DNA from: Virgibacillus phasianinus
GTDB taxonomy: Bacteria > Bacillota > Bacilli > Bacillales > Amphibacillaceae
Length of the DNA stretch: 64,000 nt
Direction of reading: 5' to 3'
NCBI RefSeq assembly: GCF_002216775.1
Contig: NZ_CP022315.1
Span: 62,001 to 126,000, forward strand
Shown: positions 55,571 to 63,316 of the stretch, one piece after another
Numbering within the stretch: position 1 is the stretch's first letter
Layout: each line of letters opens with the position of its first letter
Program-made: the position numbers and the translations under genes
The notes under the pieces: model-generated
What the model saw: the letters and a program-made list of their open reading frames with translations, nothing else
Told to the model about the DNA's origin: nothing
Database searches by the model: none

Positions 55571-56542
55571 TTATTCATTCGGTAATATTGCTGTTTTCTT
55601 GTACTCTTTTATCATATTTTCCACTTTTTCCACGTAATCCTTTGGAATATCGGAACTGAACGGACCGAGCGTTATTGCATCGTCCTGAAAGTCAAACACA
55701 AGAATGTCACCCTTCAGCTTGTCCGAATTAAACTTTTCCGCAGCTAATGTATACAATCTATCAACATGCTGCACTGTGCTTGTTAATACAGTTTCCTCAT
55801 CAATATTGGACTGATCTGTAACGTAGCCAACCGCGTATAAATCATCTTCACTAGCCTGCTTAATAACTTCTTTACTGTACGAATCACCCGTCGGATAAAA
55901 AACATCAACACCCATATCCTTCATTTTCTTATACATAATTAAGGCAGTATTCTCGTCGCTCCAGTCCTTGACATAATCAATATGAACGGTCACATCCGGA
56001 TTCTGATATTTTGCCCCTTCATAAAAACCTTCAATTTCAGGCTGCCATTCATAAGCGGCAATAATTCCAACTTGATTGGAATCTGTCATTTTTCCAGCTA
56101 TCATACCACCAAAGAAACCCATCGCATGAGAATTAAAATTCAAACTGGTAACATTTTTTGCATGATAACCGCCATTAAAATAAACAAATTGTACATTTGG
56201 ATAGGATTTCGCGATGTTGACAAAATATTTCCCATAAATATTGCTATGGCCAAAAATTAAATTAACGCCATTGTTAACAAATTTATCTACGACTTCTGCT
56301 ACTTGTTGCTGGGTCTTAACACCCTCCTCATAAAATACGTGCACATCAAACTTTTTTTCGATGGATTGCAAGCCTTTATAACCCTTATGTCCCCATGCCT
56401 GATCATGAATCGAATCTTCTACCAACATGCCGACGTTTTGAATTTGACCTGTCTTCGTATACATATTACACACTGTTATGATAAGAAGGCATGCTGTGGC
56501 TAGGAATATGACGTATAATTTTTTCAAGCGGCTGCACTCCAT
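55571..56542 (-). CDS. med: Med-like BMP family protein (competence regulator)
   Basis: The 323-residue protein is a BMP/Med family basic membrane lipoprotein-like ligand-binding protein (GMLVEDSIHDQAWGHKGYKGLQ, NLIFGHSNIYGKYF and VFYPTGDS mark the two-lobe fold). It has an N-terminal hydrophobic segment with Cys25, but the lipobox LIITVC is unusual. Position upstream of fabH matches B. subtilis med, a positive factor for comK. ComZ, which follows med there, is not seen here. A transport substrate role cannot be excluded. Confidence 0.85.
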   Translation of the reverse strand: MECSRLKKLYVIFLATACLLIITVCNMYTKTGQIQNVGMLVEDSIHDQAWGHKGYKGLQSIEKKFDVHVFYEEGVKTQQQVAEVVDKFVNNGVNLIFGHSNIYGKYFVNIAKSYPNVQFVYFNGGYHAKNVTSLNFNSHAMGFFGGMIAGKMTDSNQVGIIAAYEWQPEIEGFYEGAKYQNPDVTVHIDYVKDWSDENTALIMYKKMKDMGVDVFYPTGDSYSKEVIKQASEDDLYAVGYVTDQSNIDEETVLTSTVQHVDRLYTLAAEKFNSDKLKGDILVFDFQDDAITLGPFSSDIPKDYVEKVENMIKEYKKTAILPNE

Positions 56543-56629
56543 TCTACATCAAGGATCGTCGCAAAGGTTTCCTTTAATTCTAGTTATACCCATATATACA
56601 ATGACGCTGAAGCAATGATAGCTCTGACA

Positions 56630-57238
56630 TTACAGATAATTCTTTAGCTTTTTATAATGGTTAATAACTTCTGAAACTTTTTCATCTATAGGTCTATTTT
56701 CCCTAATATACAACTGTTTTTCAAGTGTTTCTTTGCCCGTCTTTACGTTTTTATCCCTGGTTAGTGAAATTTGCTTTGGTAAAACTGGTATCTTCATCCA
56801 TTGCATCAAACAATCCACAAAGTCACCAACATAGATAGCTTGCGTTTGAAATTTTGTATCATCAAAACGTATATACTCTTGATTAACATACATTCCTTGT
56901 TCATCCATCGGCATCCATTCACCGAATACGAATGGTAATGAAATGTTGATACAATCTGATTCGGTTTTCTCGGCTCCTACACGATATGTCTTTACTGACT
57001 GTATCCCACCTGGCATCACTGCGTCTATTAATACCGTATCGGTGTACGTGTTTCCCTTTAATTCATCCTCATCATGATAGAGCGAGAATGAACTATTCCT
57101 TCCAAGCATAAAAGATAATTGTTCTTCCCTATCCGTAGTTAATTCTGACAGCCCATCCACCCGAACATCATTTTCAATAAATCGGTTAACTAAGTGAAAC
57201 CCAATCCAGTGTAAACAATTGGTTACACATACTATCAT
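56630..57238 (-). CDS. NAD-epimerase/SDR-like protein, degenerate nucleotide motif
   Basis: The 202-residue protein from the ATG at 57238 begins MIVCVTNCLHWIGFHLVNRF, where the usual GxxGxxG of an SDR appears as TNCLHWIGFH, so it probably binds NAD poorly if at all. PFVFGEWMPM and YVGDFVDCLMQWM echo later parts of epimerases. It lies upstream of med, where B. subtilis has a similar, uncharacterised gene. Function unknown. Confidence 0.6.
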   Translation of the reverse strand: MIVCVTNCLHWIGFHLVNRFIENDVRVDGLSELTTDREEQLSFMLGRNSSFSLYHDEDELKGNTYTDTVLIDAVMPGGIQSVKTYRVGAEKTESDCINISLPFVFGEWMPMDEQGMYVNQEYIRFDDTKFQTQAIYVGDFVDCLMQWMKIPVLPKQISLTRDKNVKTGKETLEKQLYIRENRPIDEKVSEVINHYKKLKNYL

Positions 57239-57341
57239 GAACACCAGCCCTTTATTTATATTTATTTTTAAAACACTTTTCATTTCAACAGCTATTTGGT
57301 AAACTATATGAAGAAATGCAGAAAAAAATGAGGTGTGATCT

Positions 57342-57521
57342 ATGCGGTTCTTCTGGACATTTATTTGGTCTTTACTACTTAGCAGTGTTCTTTCTTATAT
57401 TCTGACAAGTATGGGCGGAACAGAGTTTAATTTTGTGCATACATTAGTGCTTGGAATCATTCTTACAGCAATCGTATTCATTTTGGCTGAAGGAGTTCTA
57501 AAAGACGGGAACAAAGCATAA
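57342..57521 (+). CDS. DUF2929 family small membrane protein
   Basis: A 59-residue frame begins MRFFWTFIWSLLLSSVLSYI with an ATG behind GAGGTG, and has two hydrophobic segments (about 3-20 and 30-48). The MRFxWTFIWSxLLSxxLxY start is the pattern of DUF2929, a small Bacillus family of unknown function. A terminator follows. Confidence 0.85.
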   Translation: MRFFWTFIWSLLLSSVLSYILTSMGGTEFNFVHTLVLGIILTAIVFILAEGVLKDGNKA

Positions 57522-57554
57522 GTAATTGATGCTTTATATAATTCAACCTTACAT

Positions 57555-57597
57555 AAACCCTTGCCTACAAGGAATTGGCAAGGGTTTTGTTTTTTTA
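57555..57597 (+). terminator. Terminator of the DUF2929 gene
   Basis: AAACCCTTGCC and GGCAAGGGTTT pair around an 11-base loop, followed by a T-rich tract (TGTTTTTTT). Confidence 0.9.
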
Positions 57598-57629
57598 TGG
57601 GCTTATTAACGGGCACTTGCGCTTTTGGT

Positions 57630-57959
57630 TTAATACCATGGTAAGATACTTAGTGCGGTTAGGGCCGCGAGTGGCAGGACAAGTCGGTTAAACCTTCTTC
57701 TTGGCCGCCCATACCCACCATGATAGTATGGTCCTGGATATCCATATCCGTATCCATAACCAAATTGACGTTCATCATTTCCGCGGTATGGCTGATTCTC
57801 AGATTGATCAATTGGTATAGCAATATAAACGTATTCATCGTCCAGACCAGTTATTATACCATCAATCTTTCTGCCATCATTTGTTTCTGCAAGAACGTAT
57901 GCATGCATATGTTGTTTGCATAAATCCTGTATATGTTTTTTATCGTGTTTCATATTCAT
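57630..57959 (-). CDS. Gly/Tyr-rich protein with an Sm-like beta region
   Basis: The protein of about 109 residues begins [17 protein letters not shown], then [30 protein letters not shown] could form Sm-like strands, and [23 protein letters not shown] is a low-complexity part before a hydrophobic end. The Gly-Tyr stretch is typical of coat proteins, but no function is assigned. The start is uncertain: three ATG codons lie in a row behind GGTGAGGAGG, and I use the second (57959). Confidence 0.6.
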   Translation of the reverse strand: MNMKHDKKHIQDLCKQHMHAYVLAETNDGRKIDGIITGLDDEYVYIAIPIDQSENQPYRGNDERQFGYGYGYGYPGPYYHGGYGRPRRRFNRLVLPLAALTALSILPWY

Positions 57960-58052
57960 ATTCATCCTCCTCACCAACTAGACTATTCAATTAGTTTGTT
58001 TTCCGTGATAAAGGGAGGACGTGAAATTTCATTTGCAATGGAGGTATTTATT

Positions 58053-58874
58053 TTGGAAGGTTTAACAGAACTATGGCTGCTAATAAAATATCTTGTCCTT
58101 GGTCTTATTCAGGGTTTTACCGAACCTATCCCGATTTCGTCGAGTGGCCATTTGGTTATTTTGCAGAAGCTGTTTGGAATTGAAATAGAAGGATTGTCGT
58201 TTGAAATACTGGTTAACTTCGGGTCATTAATTGCTGTCCTTGTAATATATTGGAAGGACATCATCCGTTTGATTCAAAACGGACTGAACTATCTACTTAC
58301 AAAGAATCCAGAGAATAAAGCGGACTTTCAATTTATCCTCTATTTAATTATTGCAACAATACCTACCGGAATCCTCGGGCTTTTATTTGAAGACTATATT
58401 AGTTCGAAGCTGAGCACCGTTGCAGTTGTTGGGATAACGCTATTAATAACAGGGGCAGCCCTTTGGATTATCCGTAATTTAAGGGGAAGGAAAAGTGAAG
58501 GTGATTTGAAGGTCAAAGACGCGATTATCGTCGGTCTGGCCCAAGCAGTTGCATTAATTCCTGGAATCAGCCGGTCAGGTGCCACGATTGTTGCAGCAAT
58601 GCTTGTCGGGATGAAAGTGGAAACTGCGCTCCGTTTTTCTTTCCTGCTTTACATACCCGTAAGTCTTGGAATCACTGTTATGTCACTTGGCGATATTGTC
58701 GGAGATGACAATATTGATGCACTGGCTATTCCTTATGTATTAGCCTTTGCCGCTTCCATTATTGCCACCTATTATTCGCTAAGGTGGTTCATGAATATCA
58801 TGGCCCGCGGTAACTTGAAATACTTTTCATTTTACTGCTTTGTTGTAGGAATACTCGTTATTCTATTTCTTTAA
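58053..58874 (+). CDS. uppP: Undecaprenyl-diphosphatase UppP (BacA)
   Basis: The 273-residue membrane protein has the UppP motifs [18 protein letters not shown] near residue 15 and [18 protein letters not shown] near 176, with about eight membrane segments. It recycles undecaprenyl pyrophosphate to the monophosphate carrier and gives bacitracin resistance when raised. I chose the TTG at 58053, eight bases after GGAGG; an ATG five codons earlier has no ribosome site. Confidence 0.92.
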   Translation: MEGLTELWLLIKYLVLGLIQGFTEPIPISSSGHLVILQKLFGIEIEGLSFEILVNFGSLIAVLVIYWKDIIRLIQNGLNYLLTKNPENKADFQFILYLIIATIPTGILGLLFEDYISSKLSTVAVVGITLLITGAALWIIRNLRGRKSEGDLKVKDAIIVGLAQAVALIPGISRSGATIVAAMLVGMKVETALRFSFLLYIPVSLGITVMSLGDIVGDDNIDALAIPYVLAFAASIIATYYSLRWFMNIMARGNLKYFSFYCFVVGILVILFL

Positions 58875-58960
58875 TCGGTATACCAAACCTCCACTTTAGT
58901 TTAACCTAAGGCCATTTAAGGGAATCATTCTTAGTAGTTATACTTGATGGAGGTTTCATA

Positions 58961-59287
58961 ATGTTTAGTATTAAAGATGAAAACAAATTCCTTGATGTGC
59001 AATTGGGGACATACGAGGTTTCTTTCAGTAAAAAATATCGTTTCTTGGCTTTGATGAATGACTTTACATTGGGACTTGAGTTTCTAATTGGCAGTGTACT
59101 ATTCTTATTTGAATCTACTCAAACGGGCGGCACCATCTTATTCATTATCGGAAGTGCTCAATTACTTGCCCGCCCAATCATTAAAATTATGCATGCCTTT
59201 TATTTTTCACGGGTTACCAAGAAAACAATGGATGAGGCTGAGACAAAAGTGGTTCAGTCAGAGCGAAATCCGAACGATGATCCATAA
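58961..59287 (+). CDS. YrhK domain protein with a repeat-derived tail
   Basis: The 108-residue protein has the YrhK pair of membrane helices (residues 29-50 and 56-76: MNDFTLGLEFLIGSVLFLFES, FIIGSAQLLARPIIK). The last 17 residues (EAETKVVQSERNPNDDP) are encoded by an inserted GGCTGGGACAAAAG-type repeat (59234-59327), whose hairpin also provides the terminator. The repeat is in frame and supplies the stop codon. Function of the family is unknown. Confidence 0.8.
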   Translation: MFSIKDENKFLDVQLGTYEVSFSKKYRFLALMNDFTLGLEFLIGSVLFLFESTQTGGTILFIIGSAQLLARPIIKIMHAFYFSRVTKKTMDEAETKVVQSERNPNDDP

Positions 59288-59327
59288 TTCTTTAATTAGA
59301 ATTTGGAGTAGTTCGGATATTTTTTAG
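59234..59327 (+). repeat. GGCTGGGACAAAAG-type repeat overlapping the end of the YrhK gene
   Basis: GAGGCTGAGACAAAAGTGGT, CAGAGCGAAATCCGAACGAT and AGTTCGGATATTTTTTAG match the copy at 48700-48790 over its whole length. It ends the preceding gene both in coding and as a terminator. Confidence 0.8.
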
Positions 59328-59390
59328 TTTTGTAACTTTACTGCTAATTGTCCATAAACTGCGACATAACTAACTCCTCGAGCTTACGCT

Positions 59391-59728
59391 GAGGGCACTG
59401 AAAAAGGTATAGTTAATATACAAATATGTGGATCTATCGTCGCATCTTGAATATACTGCGCTTTCCGCGGGCGAGTGCCGAGCCTCCTTGCCCCGGCAAG
59501 GGGTAGCCGACGTTGCCCGCAAAGGGCGGTTTTAGTCGGGCTTCATTAACTGCCGTCCTCCGGGGTCTCGCCGATCTCTCACTTCCCGCAGGACAAGGAA
59601 AGCTCCTCCGAATAGGCATCGCACGAAGAAAAAGTGCTTTTCTTTTTCGAGGAGTCTCCGTATATTCAAGATGCTAAGTGAAGGTGAAAAGTTAAAAGTT
59701 AAAATCCACCACTTTTTCAGTGCCCTTC
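59391..59728 (+). mobile_element. MITE-like palindromic element, copy E (338 bp)
   Basis: Ends GAGGGCACTGAAAAAG and CTTTTTCAGTGCCCTTC. It has the same two extra modules as copy B (CCCCGGCAAGGGGTAGCCG part 59482-59547 and AAAGTGCTTTTCTTTTTCG part 59591-59660) and the same length. The left flank CTCGAGCTTACGCT is that of the CGGAAAAACAC element, while the right flank belongs to the GCGGGTAGTCG family, so the site is recombined. Confidence 0.85.
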
Positions 59729-59950
59729 TATGTTTCCGGAGTTTCACCTATGCCTAATCGACTTACTACTCGCAATTACAATTATTAAAGAATGAAGAAA
59801 TCGATGTTATGGCATTATAGGTAGCACTCAACCCTAGCGAAGGAAAAGTCTGAAATAAGTCACTGAGCAGTTCCTGGAATAAATGGGCATAACTAATAAG
59901 CCATCGCTTGGATGAGGATTTGGCAAATACTGGATGTTGCGATATAGAGG

Positions 59951-61198
59951 TTAAGTAGCTTTCTCCATAATCCGAAAACCTTGTGATTTTGCTAACAAAA
60001 TAGCTTGTTCGACCGTGATCTCACGGCTTACTGGAAGAACATCAGCTTTTTGATATAAATCTGGATTATAGGATTCCTTTTTCTTTAAAATGTGGTATAT
60101 TGCAGTTAACAACATTCGTGCTATGGCGATAATGGCACGTTTGTGACCGCGACGTTTTTTAATTCTTAAGTAGCGGTTCCGGATCTCGGGATGTTTTTCA
60201 CTTTTGACTACAGAGGTAGCACACTGTACCAAAAGGGGTTTAATATAGACCCCTGCTCTCGAAATCCTAACTGACTTTTTCTTGCCGGCACTTTCGTTAT
60301 TCGTTGGTGTTAGCCCTGCCCAGGAACAAGAATGCTTCGCTGTCGGGAACACGTCCATATTGACACCTATTTCTGAGATGATGGCAATCGCGGTAAAGAT
60401 GTTTTTGATGGACGGAACAGTTAGAAGCAGATTGATTTCCTCCATGTAGGGCTCGGCAAGGGAAAGAATCAGTTTTTCAAGGTCTGCTTTACGTTCCTGC
60501 AGGTCCTCATAATGTTGTTTAATAACTGTTATTTTCCCCGCTTGTTCCGGTGTAATAAAACCATCCATGGCAAGTTTTAGTTCTGGAATCTTATTTCTAA
60601 GAGCCCCGTAAACTAGTGGTTCGATATCAAAATCCGTTTCCGTTGGATTTTCTAATAGTTTTTCGATAATATTCATCGAGGTTTTTCCAAAGGTATCAGA
60701 CACCGCACTTCCAAGTTGGATGTTCGAAACTGTTAAACTGTTTTGTAATCGATTCTTTTCACTAGATGTAAAATTGGTTAGTTTCGAACGATAACGCATC
60801 AAGTCACGGAGCTGCCTGATCCTAGCCGGAGGCATAAAACTCCCTGCCACCAGATCATGTTTAAACAAATCCGCAATCCATTTGGCGTCTTTCTTATCTG
60901 TCTTTTTGCCACGGATTGCCTTCACATACTTGGGATGTGCTAGAGTGATGTTGCAGGAATCCTCTAAGATATTGAACACGGGAATCCAGTATTTCCCGGT
61001 AGATTCCATACAGACATCTAGACAATTGTTTTCCAAAAGCCACTGTAACAGCTTTCTCAACCCATTGGTATAGGTGGAAAAGCGATGGTTTTTGTAGGAA
61101 GTCACTCCTTGATGATCTGTTGAGGCAATACAGGCAACCACAAATCTTTTGTGGACATCAATGCCACAACAAATGGGGTAAACGATTTTTAAACCCAT
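59951..61198 (-). CDS. IS110 family transposase
   Basis: The 415-residue protein has the IS110 DEDD catalytic residues: Asp in CCGIDVHKRF, Glu in CMESTGKYWI, and the Asp pair in KKTDKKDAKWIADL, and the C-terminal Tnp20 domain with the serine in SWAGLTPTNNESAGKKK. IS110 enzymes are RNA-guided recombinases that use a bridge RNA from the element's non-coding end. The ATG at 61198 has GAGAGGAG upstream. It seems intact. Confidence 0.93.
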   Translation of the reverse strand: MGLKIVYPICCGIDVHKRFVVACIASTDHQGVTSYKNHRFSTYTNGLRKLLQWLLENNCLDVCMESTGKYWIPVFNILEDSCNITLAHPKYVKAIRGKKTDKKDAKWIADLFKHDLVAGSFMPPARIRQLRDLMRYRSKLTNFTSSEKNRLQNSLTVSNIQLGSAVSDTFGKTSMNIIEKLLENPTETDFDIEPLVYGALRNKIPELKLAMDGFITPEQAGKITVIKQHYEDLQERKADLEKLILSLAEPYMEEINLLLTVPSIKNIFTAIAIISEIGVNMDVFPTAKHSCSWAGLTPTNNESAGKKKSVRISRAGVYIKPLLVQCATSVVKSEKHPEIRNRYLRIKKRRGHKRAIIAIARMLLTAIYHILKKKESYNPDLYQKADVLPVSREITVEQAILLAKSQGFRIMEKAT

Positions 61199-61440
61199 AT
61201 AAAGCACTCCTCTCTAGAATATATAGAGATAGATCGCAGGGACTGATTACCCAGCTATAAACGAGTTGTTGTTTATACAAAGATAAGTCTTCGTGCTCGA
61301 TGGCACACTTATTTGTGCTTGAAAAGGTAATCTACACATATAAACACGCGGTCACTCCGCTGTCGGAATAACCCACTTACCTCCACGTGATTTGTAGTGT
61401 GCGAAATAGCTCTATAATTCTAGAATAGCCAAATTAATGC
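61199..61440 (-). ncRNA. Non-coding end of IS110, candidate bridge RNA
   Basis: The 240 bases upstream of the IS110 start are non-coding and contain words such as GTGTGCCATCGAGCACGAAG that can form local stems. In the IS110 group such a region encodes the bridge RNA that pairs with target and donor. The exact element ends are not visible because IS110 elements lack clear inverted repeats. Confidence 0.45.
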
Positions 61441-61494
61441 GGAGCGCAAGGTTTATTTCATGTCGTTTTGTGCCTTGAGCGAAGCGAAAGGCAT

Positions 61495-61590
61495 GATTAT
61501 AAACACGGAGACTCCTCGAAAAAGGAAAGCACTTTTTCTTCGTGCGATGCCTATTCAGGGTAGCTTTCCTTGTCCTGTGGGAGCAGAAGC
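61495..61590 (-). repeat. Truncated half of the CGGAAAAACAC palindromic element with exchange module
   Basis: On minus it reads TAGGCTTCTGCTCCCACAGG, then the module ACAAGGAAAGC to CTTTTTCGAGG (61511-61580), then AGTCTCCGTGTTT. The other half is missing, apparently cut by the IS110 side. Confidence 0.7.
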
Positions 61591-61645
61591 CTAGATGTGA
61601 AACATTTTAGTTAGTCCCAGCCTCTATATTGCCCTATATTGTTCT

Positions 61646-61879
61646 TCACCCACCGCTTACTGGCGGGATAAACGCAATCACATCTCCACTTTTAATGATA
61701 CTGTCCTCTTCCGCGTACTCTTCATTGATGGCAACCATTGCCTGATCTATATTTTCGATTGCCAGTTCATTTAAATAATTTGTTTTTAAGTCGCTTACTG
61801 TAATGCCGGCAGCATCTATGGTCATGTTAGCCTTTCCTGCGGCTTCCTGCAGTTCAGCAAAAAATAATACATCAATCAT
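61646..61879 (-). CDS. moaD: Molybdopterin synthase small subunit MoaD
   Basis: The 77-residue ubiquitin-like protein ends in the PPVSGG double glycine that is thiocarboxylated and gives sulfur to the molybdopterin precursor. It starts at the ATG at 61879, which overlaps the moaE stop by eight bases (ATGATTGA), with GGAGGAGG upstream. It works with MoaE as a heterotetramer. An F6-type repeat fragment lies after the stop. Confidence 0.9.
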   Translation of the reverse strand: MIDVLFFAELQEAAGKANMTIDAAGITVSDLKTNYLNELAIENIDQAMVAINEEYAEEDSIIKSGDVIAFIPPVSGG

Positions 61880-62345
61880 TACGCATATCCTCCTCCACCG
61901 GGACACCCTTCTTGTATGAAATCTTTTCTTTCTGATCCCCTATCCAAAGACTGCCATCTTCCCAATGTTCCTTTTTCCAGATTGGAACGATTTCCTTGAT
62001 ACGTTCAATTGCATATCGGCTCGCTTCAAAGGCATCGTTCCGGTGTGGGGTTGAGACCGCGATTACTACGGCTACATCTGATATTTCAAGTCTGCCCACC
62101 CTGTGAACGATTGCTGTTTCCGTATTTTCCCACTTAGCAGCAATTTCCTCGCCAATTTGTGTTAATTTTTTTTCAGCCATGGAGGCATAGGCCTGATATT
62201 CTAAATACAATGTCCGCTTCCCTTTGGTAAACTCGCGAACTGTACCGATAAACGTATTGACGGCACCTGCTTCAGCCCGGGTCACTTTACTTATACAATC
62301 ATTAATATCTATTCGCTGATCAGTAATCCAGAAATGCTTATCCAT
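61872..62345 (-). CDS. moaE: Molybdopterin synthase catalytic subunit MoaE
   Basis: The 157-residue protein has the MoaE pattern: AGAVNTFIGTVREFTKG near residue 27, VHRVGRLEISDVAVVIAVSTPHRNDAFEASRYAIERIKEIVPIWKKEHWEDG near 80, with the lysines of the active site. With MoaD it turns cyclic pyranopterin monophosphate into molybdopterin. It is between mobB and moaD in a three-gene operon. Confidence 0.93.
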   Translation of the reverse strand: MDKHFWITDQRIDINDCISKVTRAEAGAVNTFIGTVREFTKGKRTLYLEYQAYASMAEKKLTQIGEEIAAKWENTETAIVHRVGRLEISDVAVVIAVSTPHRNDAFEASRYAIERIKEIVPIWKKEHWEDGSLWIGDQKEKISYKKGVPVEEDMRND

Positions 62346-62355
62346 TGTAACACCT

Positions 62356-62847
62356 TCAATTGTTTATTATGTATGAAGCAATTTGCGTGATGCATGTATC
62401 TATTTTCATCAGATCAAAAGTGGGATAACCGGTTCGAATAGATCCATCTTGTGTTGCTACTGCTATTATATTTGAAAGTTCATCCAAAAGCGATAGATCT
62501 TCCTGGTTTCTCAATAAGACAATTTTCGGATAATCTGCTTGTTTAAAGCCCTCTACCAATAAAAAGTCAATTGGAAACATGGAGTACACGTTAATTAAAT
62601 TTTCAAAAGGAAGATTACACAATGTCAGCTGCGTTATCGACTCGCCTTGCACACCACTAACAAGGGATCCAGATTCAAAATGAGAAATACTGTCTGTTCC
62701 AGCCGGTAATTCGATATCACCGCCATGACCATGATGCTTCAACGTTCCAACCCTGATGTTTTGATCGGCCAAATGATGCACAAGCCGGTTTACAACTGTT
62801 GTTTTCCAAGCATTTTTATAACCAACAATTTGAATGATATTCGCCAC
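62356..62847 (-). CDS. mobB: MobB, molybdopterin-guanine dinucleotide partner, with altered P-loop
   Basis: The 163-residue GTPase-like protein begins MANIIQIVGYKNAWKTTVVNR. The Walker A site should read GxxxxGKT/S, but here the glycine before the lysine is Trp14 (NAWKTT). KHHGHGGDIELPAGTDS and FLLVEGFKQADYPKIVL are as in the family. The start is a GTG at 62847. It lies upstream of moaE and moaD. The GTP-binding ability is therefore in doubt. Confidence 0.85.
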   Translation of the reverse strand: MANIIQIVGYKNAWKTTVVNRLVHHLADQNIRVGTLKHHGHGGDIELPAGTDSISHFESGSLVSGVQGESITQLTLCNLPFENLINVYSMFPIDFLLVEGFKQADYPKIVLLRNQEDLSLLDELSNIIAVATQDGSIRTGYPTFDLMKIDTCITQIASYIINN

Positions 62848-62871
62848 CTGTTATCACCACCAGACTAAAGA

Positions 62872-62908
62872 AAAAAGCTGATCCATGTAACATGAACCAG
62901 CGCTTTTC
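62872..62908 (-). terminator. Terminator of the DUF59 gene
   Basis: On minus AGCGCTGGTTCATGT and ACATGGATCAGCTT pair and are followed by TTTTTC. Confidence 0.75.
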
Positions 62909-62927
62909 TCTGTACAATTATAAAGCA

Positions 62928-63239
62928 TCAATCCGGAATTCCTAGGGCAATTTTTGCGTAACGGGACATTTTGTCTTTGCCCCATGGTGGATTCCATACA
63001 ATTTCAACATTAATTTCTTTTATTTCCGGAATGTCGGACAATGCATGTTTAACATCCTGCTCGATGTGTGCAGCAAGTGGACATCCCATTGCTGTTAGTG
63101 TCATTGTTACAGTACACAGACCGTCATCGTCCAAATCAACATTATATATTAAACCAAGATTAACAATGTCAATCCCAAGCTCAGGGTCGATTACGTTCTC
63201 AAGTGCGCCAATCATATTGTCTTTTAATGCTTCTTCCAT
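62928..63239 (-). CDS. DUF59/MIP18 family iron-sulfur assembly factor (YitW/SufT type)
   Basis: The 103-residue protein has the DUF59 motifs VIDPELGIDIVNLGLIYNVD near residue 16 and MTLTAMGCPLAAHIEQDV near 46, with Cys in MGCPL, and the late PPWGKDKMS. Such proteins help load Fe-S clusters. The ATG at 63239 with GGGAGG upstream is used. It lies next to an esterase gene as yitW and yitV do in B. subtilis. Confidence 0.9.
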   Translation of the reverse strand: MEEALKDNMIGALENVIDPELGIDIVNLGLIYNVDLDDDGLCTVTMTLTAMGCPLAAHIEQDVKHALSDIPEIKEINVEIVWNPPWGKDKMSRYAKIALGIPD

Positions 63240-63316
63240 GGCATAAACCTCCCTCATTAGTCCTACCTCTTATTTAAACATATTTGCATTAAATTTTAAA
63301 TCATTAGCTCCGGGTA

